64,000 nt of DNA from Schistocerca nitens (taxonomy: Eukaryota; Arthropoda; Insecta; Orthoptera; Acrididae): the NCBI RefSeq assembly GCF_023898315.1, contig NC_064616.1:709247389-709311388 (forward strand). The letters run 5' to 3'. This document shows, piece by piece, positions 31,819 through 41,510 of this stretch (its first letter is position 1; the number at the start of each line of letters is the position of its first letter). Below the pieces are notes generated by a model. It made no database searches, was not told where the DNA came from, and saw only the letters and a list, made by a program, of their open reading frames with translations. Made by a program: the position numbers and the translations under genes.

Positions 31819-32805
31819 ATGGATAGGGACTGCAACTGCTGTGTTCGGATGCAGGCTGAGTTGGCATCCCTTCGCTCCCAGCTTCAGGCAGTGTTGGCTT
31901 CGGTCACACAGCTTGAGGCTGTTGCCAATGGGCATCACTGTGGGGGTCCGGATGGGGGTTTGTCGGGGACGGCCAGCTCGTCCCACGCATCCCCCGATCG
32001 GACTACGACTCTGGTTGCCCGGGATACTGCCCGCATTGAGGCTGATCCCTCACCTGTGGTAGAGTGGGAGGTCGTCTCAAGGTGTGGTAGGGGGCGAAAG
32101 ACATTCCGGAGGGCTGAACGGAAGGCCTCTCCCGTTTGTCTGACGAACCGGTTTCAGGCTCTGTCTCAGGCTGATACTGATCTTCGGCCTGACATGGCTG
32201 CTTGTCCTGTTCCAGAGGTTGCCCCTCAGTCTGCAAGATCCGGGCAGTCAGAGAGGGTGGGCTTACTGGTAGTTTGGAGCTCCAACGTCAGGCGCGTAAT
32301 GGGGCCCCTTAGGGAAATGGCAGCAAGAGAGGGGAAGAAAATCAATGTGCACTCCGTGTGCATACCAGGGGGAGTCATTCCAGATGTGGAAAGGGTCCTT
32401 CCGGATGCCATGAAGGGTACAGGGTGCACCCATCTGCGGGTGGTCGCTCATGTCGGCACCAATGATGTGTGTCGCTATGGATCGGAGGAAATCCTCTCTG
32501 GCTTCCGGCGGCTATCTGATTTGGTGAAGACTGCCAGTCTCGCTAGCGGGATGAAAGCAGAGCTCACTATCTGCAGCATCGTCAACAGGACTGACTGCGG
32601 ACCTTTGGTACAGAGCTGAGTGGAGGGTCTGAATCAGAGGCTGAGACGGTTCTGCGACCATGTGGGCTGCAGATTCCTCAACTTGCGCCATAGGGTGGTG
32701 GGGTTTCGGGTTCCGCTGAATAGGTCAGGAGTCCACTACACGCAACAAGCGGCTACACGGGTAGCAGGGGTTGTGTGGCGTGGGCTGGGCGGTTTTTTAG
32801 GTTAG
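31819..32805 (+). pseudogene. CR1-A ORF1 with SGNH/GDSL-like esterase domain
   Basis: Starts at ATG 31819 (MDRDCNCCVRMQAEL) with a Cys-containing, heptad-like N-terminus. A linker of low complexity follows, then an esterase-like domain from about residue 145. Block I reads VWSSNVRR, keeping the Ser but not the preceding Gly-Asp of GDS. Block III is intact as VGTNDV (GxND). The last block is SGVHYTQQ, keeping His but with Ser where Asp is expected. CR1-clade ORF1 proteins are known to carry such esterase domains. A TGA at 32617-32619 cuts the frame after residue 266, and the frame then continues to TAG at 32803-32805. Its end overlaps ORF2. Confidence 0.8.
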
Positions 32806-35606
32806 ATGGCCTTGGGCAAGTACAGAAAGGGCAACAGCCTCAACGGGTGCGGGGCAAAGTCAGGACATGCGGGGACCAAGCAGCAATCGGTATTGTAATT
32901 GTCAACTGTCGAAGCTGCCTTGGTAAAGTACCGGAACTTCAAGCGCTGATAGAAAGCACCGAAGCTGAAATCGTTATAGGTACAGAGAGCTGGCTTAAGC
33001 CAGAGATAAATTCTGCCGAAATTTTTACAAAGGTACAGACGGTGTTTAGGAAGGATAGATTGCATGCAACGGGTGGTGGGGTGTTCGTTGCTGTTAGTAG
33101 TAGTTTATCCTGTAGTGTAGTAGAAATGGATAGTTCCTGTGAATTATTATGGGTGGAGGTTACACTCAACAACCGAGCTAGGTTCATAATTGGCTCCTTT
33201 TACCGACCTCCCGACTCAGCAGCATTAGTGGCAGAACAACTGAGAGAAAATTTGGAATACATTTCACATAAATTTTCTCAGCATGTTATAGTCTTAGGTG
33301 GAGATTTCAATTTACCAGATATAGACTGGGACACTCAGATGTTTAGGACGGGTGGTAGGGACAGAGCATCGAGTGACATTATACTGAGTGCACTATCCGA
33401 AAATTACCTCGAGCAATTAAACAGAGAACCGACTCGTGGAGATAACATCTTGGACCTACTGATAACAAACAGACCCGAACTTTTCGACTCTGTATGTGCA
33501 GAACAGGGAATCAGTGATCATAAGGCCGTTTCAGTATCCCAAATATGGCAGTTAATAGGAATACAAAAAAAAGGGAGGAAGGTTTATCTGTTTAGCAAGA
33601 GTAATAGAAGGCAGATTTCAGACTACCTAACAGATCAAAACGAAAATTTCTGTTCCGACACTGACAATGTTGAGTGTTTATGGCAAAAGTTCAAGGCAAT
33701 TGTAAAATGCGTTTTAGACAGGTACGTGCCGAGTAAAACTGTGAGGGACGGGAAAAACCCACTGTGGTACAACAACAAAGTTAGGAAACTACTGCGAAAG
33801 CAAAGAGAGCTTCACTCCAAGTTTAAACGCAGCCAAAACCTCTCAGACAAACAGAAGCTAAACGATGTCAAAGTTAGCGTAAGGAGGGCTATGCGTGAAG
33901 CGTTCAGTGAATTCGAAAGTAAAATTCTATGTACCGACTTGACAGAAAATCCTACGAAGTTCTGGTCTTGCGTTAAATCAGTAAGTGGCTCGAAACAGCA
34001 TATCCAGACACTCCGGGATGATGATGGCATTGAAACAGAGGATGACACTCGTAAAGCTGAAATACTAAACACCTTTTTCCAAAGCTGTTTCACAGAGGAA
34101 GACCGCACTGCAGTTCCTTCTCTAAATCCTCGCACAAACGAAAAAATGGCTGACATCGAAATAAGTGTCCAAGGAATAGAAAAGCAACTGGAATCACTCA
34201 ACACAGGGAAGTCCACTGGACCTGACGGGATACCAATTCGATTCTACACAGAGTACGCGAAAGAACTTGCCCCCCTTCTAACAGCCGTGTACCGCAAGTC
34301 TCTAGAGGAACTGAGGGTTCCAAATGATTGGAAAAGAGCACAGGTAGTCCCAGTCTTCAAGAAGGGTCGTCGAGCAGATGCGCAAAACTATAGACCTATA
34401 TCTCTGACGTCGATCTGTTGTAGAATTTTAGAACATGTTTTTTGCTCGAGTATCATGTCGTTTTTGGAAACCCAGAATCTACTCTGTAGGAATCAACATG
34501 GATTCCGTAAACAGCGATCGTGTGAGACCCAACTCGCTTTATTTGTTCACGAGACCCAGAAAATATTAGATACCGGCTTCCAGGTAGATGCTATTTTTCT
34601 TGACTTCCGGAAGGCGTTCGATACAGTTCCGCACTGTCGCCTGATAAACAAAGTAAGAGCCTACGGAATATCAGACCAGCTGTGTGGCTGGATTGAAGAG
34701 TTTTTAGCAAACAGAACACAGCATGTTGTTCTCAATGGAGAGACGTCTATAGACGTTAAAGTAACCTCTGGCGTGCCACAGGGGAGTGTTATGGGACCAT
34801 TGCTTTTCACAATATATATAAATGACCTAGTAGATAGTGTCGGAAGTTCCATGCGGCTTTTCGCGGATGATGCTGTAGTATACAGAGAAGTTGCAGCGTT
34901 AGAAAATTGTAGCAAAATGCAGGAAGATCTGCAGCGCATAGGCACTTGGTGCAGGGAGTGGCAACTGTCCCTTAACATAGACAAATGTAATGTATTGCGA
35001 ATACATAGAAAGAAGGATTCTTTATTGTATGATTATATGATAGCGGAACAAACACTGGTAGCAGTTACTTCTGTAAAATATCTGGGAGTATGCGTGCGGA
35101 ACGATTTGAAGTGGAATGATCATATAAAATTAATTGTTGGTAAGGCGGGTACCAGGTTGAGATTCATTGGGAGAGTGCTTAGAAAATGTAGTCCATGAAC
35201 AAAGGAGGTGGCTTACAAAACACTCGTTCGACCTATACTTGAGTATTGCTCATCAGTGTGGGATCCGTACCAGATCGGGTTGACGGAGGAGATAGAGAAG
35301 ATCCAAAGAAGAGTGGCGCGTTTCGTCACAGGGTTATTTGGTAACCGTGATAGCGTTACGGAGATGTTTAATACGCTCAAGTGGCAGACTCTGCAAGAGA
35401 GGCGCTCTACATCGTGGTGTAGCTTGCTCGCCAGGTTTCGAAAGGGTGCGTTTCTGGATGAGGTATCGAATATATTGCTTCCCCCTACTTATACCTCCCG
35501 AGGAGATCACGAATGTAAAATTAGAGAGATTAGAGCGCGCATGGAGGCTTTCAGACAGTCGTTCTTCCCGCGAACCATACGCGACTGGAACAGGAAAGGG
35601 AGGTAA
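32775..35606 (+). pseudogene. CR1-A ORF2: endonuclease and reverse transcriptase
   Basis: The frame is open from 32775 to 35606 apart from one TGA at 35196-35198 (after GRVLRKCSP). The APE endonuclease has all visible key motifs: IVNCRSCLGKVPEL, GTESWL, SFYRPP, GGDFNLPDIDW and ISDHKAV (33515). The linker is followed by RT: PVFKKGRRADAQNYRPIS, QHGFRKQRSCETQ, AIFLDFRKAFDTVPH, GVPQGSVMGPLLFTIYINDL and LFADDAVVY (about 34860). The thumb includes VKYLGVCVRNDLKWNDH, and the C-terminus, after the stop, has VRPILEYCSSVWDPYQ to DWNRKGR. No in-frame ATG exists near the start; the first codons shown by a simple ORF call use GTG. Confidence 0.9.
32793..32799 (+). promoter_or_regulatory. Candidate -1 frameshift heptamer between CR1-A ORF1 and ORF2
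   Basis: T-TTT-TTA lies in the ORF1 phase (codons GGT TTT TTA GGT TAG), two codons before the ORF1 stop. A -1 slip continues as TTT TTT AGG, which is the frame of ORF2. The ATG that overlaps the region (32806-32808) is in the ORF1 frame, so simple re-initiation there would not make ORF2. Confidence 0.55.
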
Positions 35607-35682
35607 TGACAGTGGCACGTAGGGTGCCCTCCGCCACACACCGTTGGGTGGCTTGCGGAGTATAAATGTAGATGTAGATGTA

Positions 35683-35893
35683 CAAAGTCACCTTCTACTT
35701 CTTGTTTTATCCCTTGCTGTGTTCGAGGCACTCTTGACATTTCAATCTGTTCGTTAACAAGTTCGTGATATTGTATGTACGCCAATTGTCTTCCGCTAAC
35801 GCCATCTGTTATCTGGCCGCGTAAACTCCTGCTACTGCCAGCCGCATTTTCCATTACGCTCGGCACATCTACTGTTTCTACGTTCTTGTCCAT
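35683..35893 (-). pseudogene. G2 gag, N-terminal fragment
   Basis: ATG at 35893 opens about 70 codons (MDKNVETVDVPSVMEN, GRQLAYIQYHELVNEQ, GIKQEVEGDF) before CR1-A sequence begins. It lies 157 bases inside the 5' LTR, the right place for a gag start. The frame continues by chance into antisense CR1-A, so an ORF finder gives a hybrid 128-residue product that is not real. Confidence 0.75.
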
Positions 35894-36050
35894 ACTGAAA
35901 ACAAATTACACCACACTATCGTACTTGACGTTCACTGCTATTTACTTTACTAATTATTATTGCAATCCCGTGCCACTGAACATCCACTGTTCGGTATTCA
36001 CTTTAATTTGTGACCGACAACAATGGGATGTCCTGTCACCGGGAGCAACT
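35894..36050 (-). other. G2 leader
   Basis: 157 bases between the 5' LTR and gag. The bases next to the LTR on the minus strand are AGTTGCTCCCGGTGACAGG. A primer-binding site should start TGG, so either it is mutated (TTG) or the tRNA is unusual; I leave it unassigned. Confidence 0.4.
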
Positions 36051-36143
36051 TGTAACACTACGCTACTGCGCACGATACTTATTAAAGCCTGTACTATGGT
36101 AAGTTGACGGGCTTCACCTTATAAGAAAGGATTTTGGTACATA

Positions 36144-37538
36144 CACTCCTGGAAATTGAAATAAGAACACTGTGAATTCATTGTCCCAGGAAGGGGAAAT
36201 TTTATTGACACATTCCTGGGGTCAGATACATCACATGATCACACTGACAGAACCACAGGCACATAGACACAGGCAACAGAGCATGCACAATGTCGGCACT
36301 AGTACAGTGTATATCAACCTTTCGCAGCAGTGCAGGCTGCTATTCTCCCATGGAGACGATCGTAGAGATGCTGGATGTAATCCTGTGGAACGGCTTGCCA
36401 TGCCATTTCCACCTGGCGCTTCAGTTGGACCAGCGTTCGCGCTGGACGTGCAGACCGCGTGAGATGATGCTTCATCCAGTCCCAAACATGCTCAATGGGG
36501 GACAGATCCGGAGATCTTGCTGGCCATGGTAGTTGACTTACACCTTCTAGAGCACGTTGGGTGGCACGGGATACATGCGGACGTGCATTGTCCTGTTGGA
36601 ACAGCAAGTTCCCTTGCCGGTCTAGGAATGGTAGAACGATGGGTTCGATGACGGTTTGGATGTACCGTGCACTATTCAGTGTCCCCTCGACGATCACCAG
36701 TGGTGTACGGCCAGTGTAGGAGATCGCTCCCCACACCATGATGCCGGGTGTTGGCCCTGTGTGCCTCGGTCGTATGCAGTCCTGATTGTGGCTCTCACCT
36801 GCACGGCACCAAACTCGCATACGACCATCATTGGCACCAAGGCAGAAGCGACTCTCATCGCTGAAGACGACACGTCTCCATTCGTCCCTCCATTCACGCC
36901 TGTCGCGACACCACTGGAGGCGGGCTGCACGATGTTGGGGCGTGAGCGGAAGATGGCCTAACGGTGTGCGGGACCGTAGCCCAGCTTCATGGAGACGGTT
37001 GCGAATGGTCCTCGCCGATACCCCAGGAGCAACAGTGTCCCTAATTTGCTGGGAAGTGGCGGTGCGGTCCCCTTGGCGTGCATCCGTGCGTCGCTGCGGT
37101 CCGGTCCCAGGTCGACGGGCACGTGCACCTTCCGCCGACCACTGGTGACAACATCGATGTACTGTGGAGACCTCACGCCCCACGTGTTGAGCAATTCGGC
37201 GGTACATCCACCCGGCCTCCCGCATGCCCACTATACGCCCTCGCTCAAAGTCCGTCAACTGCACATACGGTTCACATCCACGCTGTCGTGGCATGCTACC
37301 AGTGTTAAAGAATGCGATGGAGCTCCGTATGCCACGGCAAACTGGCTGACACTGACGGCGGCGGTGCACAAATGCTGCGCAGCTAGCGCCATTTGACGGC
37401 CAACACCGCGGTTCCTGGTGTGTCCGCTGTGCCGTGCGTGTGATCATTGCTTGTACAGCCCTCTCGCAGTGTCCGGAGCAAGTATGATGGGTCTGACACA
37501 CCGGTGTCAATGTGTTCTTTTTTCCATGTCCAGGAGTG
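36144..37538 (-). mobile_element. Tc1/mariner-type transposon Tc1-1, structurally complete
   Basis: 1,395 bp with TA on each side (36142-36143 and 37539-37540). The ends are inverted repeats of about 27 bases: CACTCCTGGAAATTGAAATA at the left, and the complement of CACTCCTGGACATGGAAAAA at the right, both continuing AGAACAC. The sister LTR of G2 and the solo LTR have the uninterrupted site, so insertion happened after G2 was in place. It carries one transposase gene on the minus strand. Confidence 0.95.
36314..37294 (-). CDS. Tc1-family transposase (open, 326 codons)
   Basis: The ATG at 37294 begins MPRQRGCEPYVQLTDFERG; the frame is open further upstream, but that part lies across the terminal repeat. 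The length matches Tc1-type transposases (about 340 residues). An N-terminal paired-like DNA-binding region (GRIVGMREAGWMYRRIAQHV, STVHRCCHQW; second helix set ARTIRNRLHEAGLRSR) precedes the DDE core. The catalytic residues are present: VFSDESRFCL (first Asp), QQDNARPHVSR (second Asp) and SPDLSPIEHVWD (Glu), with DD34E spacing. The GRPR-type hook is seen as ARRPGTGPQRR. It would cut and paste the element at TA sites in the nucleus. No stop or frameshift is visible, so it could be functional, which sequence alone cannot show. Confidence 0.9.
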   Translation of the reverse strand: MPRQRGCEPYVQLTDFERGRIVGMREAGWMYRRIAQHVGREVSTVHRCCHQWSAEGARARRPGTGPQRRTDARQGDRTATSQQIRDTVAPGVSARTIRNRLHEAGLRSRTPLGHLPLTPQHRAARLQWCRDRREWRDEWRRVVFSDESRFCLGANDGRMRVWCRAGESHNQDCIRPRHTGPTPGIMVWGAISYTGRTPLVIVEGTLNSARYIQTVIEPIVLPFLDRQGNLLFQQDNARPHVSRATQRALEGVSQLPWPARSPDLSPIEHVWDWMKHHLTRSARPARTLVQLKRQVEMAWQAVPQDYIQHLYDRLHGRIAACTAAKG

Positions 37539-39207
37539 TATGTTGACCGCGTGTACCAGAATGGAGGCAAAATCAGACTTTCACCCACTCAGTAACAACA
37601 ATGATACGTCAAGCAAGTCTGAAGAGCAAATACACGTTAGGACGGACAAGAAACAACACAGCAGCTTCTACCAAATCGTTAATAATACGGTCGTCAGCCT
37701 AATTAGGCATTAACTGAGTTTCTTCCCAGTACAAGTTGAAGTGCGTTCATACAAAACATCACGTAATAACACTGCATAATATGGTAAATTTTTGAACCAG
37801 AAAATCTACTGAACTAATAATTTCACTTTCTGTACTAATATGAACAAGCCATAAATACACAACAATACACTATAATGTTTACTACCAACTTCGTACTGTC
37901 TATTGATCTGATTAAAATTGGGCATAGGTTACCCTAGAAATAGCACTTTCGAAACACACATACAATGTCAATTTGGAAAAAGGTAAAACACTAATAAATT
38001 TTGGTTTTATATTGACTTTAACTTTGCTGGTCAAATCAGTTCAGTTCACTTCAGAATTCAAATGAATAGAAAAGAAAAAAAAGGGGGGGGGGGGGGAGAC
38101 CCTGAAACTGTTATGATCACTGTATCGAAAATATTGATTAAAGGATTCATTAAGCACTCAAGATTTCCAATAGGTGAGTTACTACTCTTTTTTGCTTATT
38201 TCCTGCTCGTTTTATTACCATTTTATCTGCCTCAAATAATTAAACTTCATTACTAAACCAATTTCAACATTATCTTCCAACTTTGCCAGACCTATATATT
38301 CATTAACAACAAAGTTCTTTAAACATCATTCTAACATAGATAGGTCTGCAGGTAAGTATTATTAACATAAACTTTAAATCTTCATTTCGGGACGCTCGGA
38401 TTGCACAACATGTGGAAAGGACCCTGTCTAGGTTAGTGATGAGGATAATTAAATGATAGGACAGTTCTGGTAAAAGTTAAGTTGTTATTGAACAGTAAGG
38501 AACAAAAGTAACACTGGTCCACACGAATACAGTACTAAAAGTTTCAACCTGTTCATGTCGATGCGGCTGTTGGCGGGCGGCGAGATGGCGAGGTGCAAAG
38601 CACACATACAATCACAGCTATGGCTCTTGATGTATCGGCACTTTGCTTCTTCTTAGCGTTGCAATACTTCTCCATTTAGTGCCTATGGAATATAGCCATG
38701 CTGTATAGTCGTCGGAAACGGCACATCCGAGGCTCAATGAAATCACGTTTTCCAGGAGAGCCTCCTCGATCCAGAGCGTGTTTCTCAGACCGATGCCCAA
38801 CTCCAACTACTACTGCTGAGCCCGTTATGCCGTGCAGCGAGCGTGTGCATTTTCCCACGCTCGCCTGCCATCCCACCTTTTACCGCTCCCCTACAGACAG
38901 GGTATTCACCAAAGGTTTTGCATTCTACATATCCTAATGCATTGCCTACGTATGGACCAGACACACAATTACAACTTCGACATCTTACAATTGTTTCAAC
39001 ATTTCTTACATTTCAATATTGTTATAATATTAGTTGTAATTTGACATAAACATTAATATTCACATCGAAAGTTGTTTATAGTTTCCTCAACACAATGATA
39101 TGAAAAGAAAAGAAATGAAAACAGAATATCAATTACACTAATTTACCAAAATCTGAAGAAAAAATTATTATATGTACAATAGAATAGCGTTGGTGTTGTT
39201 ACACAGC

Positions 39208-39619
39208 ACCACCACAGAAATTCATGATGCTCTGGACAAAGTACTGCATCGAACATTTGTCAATCCGCAGTCACTGCTGAAGGACGATAGCTGTCAAAAT
39301 ATGACTGTGGTTTAGTTACCAATAATGATATGACTTTCCAAATCCCCATAGGTCAGGCATTGAACACCCTCCCCACTGGAATAAATATATTCACAGACAG
39401 GACAGTAAGAAAAAACTGACTTGTAGCATAGGCAGAACACTTGATTTGGCTTGACATTTCAAACACTCTGCCCATGTTACCACTAAAAAATACTCTTTTG
39501 CACTATGCAATTTGTTGAACACCATAAATCAACTAACATTTCATCATTTCTCCACAATTTTATCATATTTAATTACAAACTATAAAACTAATTCTACATT
39601 ATGCTGAAATTTCCCATTT
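39208..39619. other. No recognisable feature
   Basis: Flank between G2 and the Tc1-3 fragment; short reading frames only. Confidence 0.4.
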
Positions 39620-40204
39620 AGCTTGCCCATAATGCAGCCTATTTCTGACAGTTTGAGTCGTGACATGATGTCCTGTGGCTGCACAACAAGCATTATTCAA
39701 CATGGTGGCATTGCTGTCAGAGTTCCTCTGAGCCATAATCTGTAATTAGCGGTCATCCACTGCAGTAGTAGCCCTTGGGCGGCCTGAGCGAGGCATGTCA
39801 TCATCAGTTCCTGTCTCTCTGTATCTCCTTCATGTCCAAACAACATCGCTTTGGTTCACTACGAGACACTTGAACGCTTCCCATGTTGAGAGCCCTTCCT
39901 GGCACAAAGTAACAATGTGTGCATGATCGAATCATGGTATTGACTGTTTAGGCATAGTAGAACTACAGAAAATATGAGCTGTGTACCTCCATCCTGGTCG
40001 AATGACTGAAACTGGTCGGCTGTTGGACCCCCTCCATTTAATAGGTGCTGTTCATGCATGGTTGTTTACATATTTTGGGAGGGGGGGTTTAGTGACATCT
40101 CTGAACAGTCAAAGGGCCTGTGTCTGCGATACAATATCCACAGTCAACATCTCTCATCAGGACTTCTGGGAACTGGGGTGATGCAAAACTTTTTTTGATG
40201 TGTG
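39620..40204 (-). mobile_element. Truncated Tc1-2-family copy (Tc1-3)
   Basis: The minus strand from 40204 repeats the first 580 or so bases of Tc1-2, including the terminal repeat (CACACATCAAAAAAAGTTTTGC) and the MPRES-like transposase start region. It then fades near 39620. The other end is missing. TA follows at 40205-40206. Confidence 0.8.
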
Positions 40205-40479
40205 TAAATTTATTGATTTGGAAAATGAGTTCATGGCCCAATCTGCACAACAAACAAAGAATGTTGATGACATCAAAGTTGATTAGTAAACCGTAACAGA
40301 AACAATGTAACAGAACTGTAGTAGTTTAGAGAAAAAAAAATTAAATGTTGAAAACAGTATGGTAACTAATCTAAATGTTTCAGACCAAAAAATTTCATTA
40401 GTTTAGGGAAATTGTATTCATAAAAATCTATATTCAAATAATGGTATTGTGTGGTCCAACATTCCAATCAAACAATTTA

Positions 40480-41150
40480 CATTCAGTGGTTTTTATACAC
40501 AGCTAAGGGATAGTTTTTGTGTTGGGTATTAATGATGACCAAAAGATAAAATTTGGTGAAGACGAAGCTCTGTCATGGGTAAATCTAAATTTAAGTCAGT
40601 GGAAAACATACCAAAGTTTCAAAAAAAGTTTTTTAAATAAATTTTATTCAAAAAATTAACAAGGGAGAATTAAAAATGAATTTCTGAATGGTCCAAATTA
40701 TAGTAATAGGGATGATACACTAAAAGAATATTGTAAGAATCAACTTAAGAATTTAGCACACCTTGACAGGCCACTTGTCAAAATGACATTAATTGATTCA
40801 CTAAGAAGGAGATTGCCAGAAAGGTTGCAGTGGGATTTAGTACACAGACCTGAGGATTGTCTAGAACAATTTTTACGATATGTAGACAGGCTGGATAGGG
40901 CAGTAGAAAGAAACATGTACCATAACAATCATAATGACAGAGATCAAAATGGTAACAGCAACAGAAACTGAGATGGTGGTAACTTTTATCACTGTCAACA
41001 GAAATTTTTAACCTCAGCAGAACAGGAATAATGCGGATTACCATGGGCAATATAATAGGAGAAATAATCATAGAGGCAACTGTTCAGGAAACGGTGGTTG
41101 CCTCAATGAAGGTTCACATTTTTGGGGTGAGAAAAACCACAAGTACAGGA
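40480..41150 (+). pseudogene. G3 gag remnant
   Basis: Fragments resemble the capsid region of G2: FGEDEALSWVNLNLSQWKTYQSF near 40555, then KEYCKNQLKNLAHLDRPLVKM and LIDSLRRRLPERLQWDL (40725-40845), with an Asn-rich tail (NNHNDRDQNGNSN). Several stops and shifts. Confidence 0.6.
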
Positions 41151-41510
41151 ACTCCAAGTTACACACACATTTAGAGAATAATAATAGTATCAATAATGTA
41201 ACACAGGTATCTGAAGTTGAACAAAGGTACATCAGATTTCTCATTTATGTTTTGATCAAAAGTTTTGGAATACTATGTTCAATTACAATGATGTAGATAC
41301 TAATCACAAACCAGAATGTGAGAGTAATGAGAAAATGATGTAGTATGTACTAATGATTTCTTCTTTTGGTCAGAAAACAATGTTATTCATATTTGTAAAA
41401 CAAGTGATGACTGTATTGGATATGAATTAGGTTGTATTTTTTATGTAGATGTGAATGAGAGCTTTGAAATGACTGGGGTTGGTAAGTCTGAGACTGGTAG
41501 CTTATTGTAA

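Larger units (their letters stand above)
31503..35682 (+). mobile_element. Near-complete CR1-like LINE CR1-A, inserted in G2 gag
   Basis: 4.18 kb: 5' UTR (31503-31818), ORF1, overlapping ORF2, a short 3' UTR and a GTAGAT hexamer tail (35668-35682). Flanks match: CAAGTC at 31497-31502 and CAAAGTC at 35683-35689, a likely target duplication that lost one A. The gag frame is consistent across the insertion when one copy of that repeat is discounted. The element is opposite in orientation to G2. It is damaged by only one nonsense codon in each ORF. A truncated sister is CR1-B, and older relics lie at 48925 and 61700. Confidence 0.9.
22909..39203 (-). mobile_element. Ty3/gypsy LTR retrotransposon G2 with nested LINE and Tc1 insertions
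   Basis: Both ends are defined: the outer bases are TGTAAC at 22909 and GTTACA at 39203, and CAGC flanks both sides (22905-22908 and 39204-39207), a 4-bp target duplication. Reading right to left: 5' LTR (39203-36051, holding Tc1-1), leader, gag N-terminus (35893-35683), the CR1-A insertion, the rest of gag (31496-30028), pol (to 25508), 3' non-coding part, 3' LTR (24683-22909). Without its inserts it would be about 10.7 kb. A solo LTR of the family is at 52858-54616. No env-like frame was found. Confidence 0.9.
36051..39203 (-). repeat. 5' LTR of G2, interrupted by Tc1-1
   Basis: Same TGTAAC...GTTACA ends as the 3' LTR. About 1,757 bases of LTR remain when the Tc1 insert and one TA are removed. 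The G tract is at 38083-38096. The insert lies 93 bases from the inner end. Confidence 0.9.

Noticed and set aside
35507..35893. 128-residue protein
   Set aside because: It is a run-on of the G2 gag N-terminus into antisense CR1-A; only the part right of 35683 is meaningful.
36314..37588. 424-residue transposase start at 37588
   Set aside because: The extra 98 codons cross the Tc1 terminal repeat into LTR sequence; the ATG at 37294 matches family start and length.
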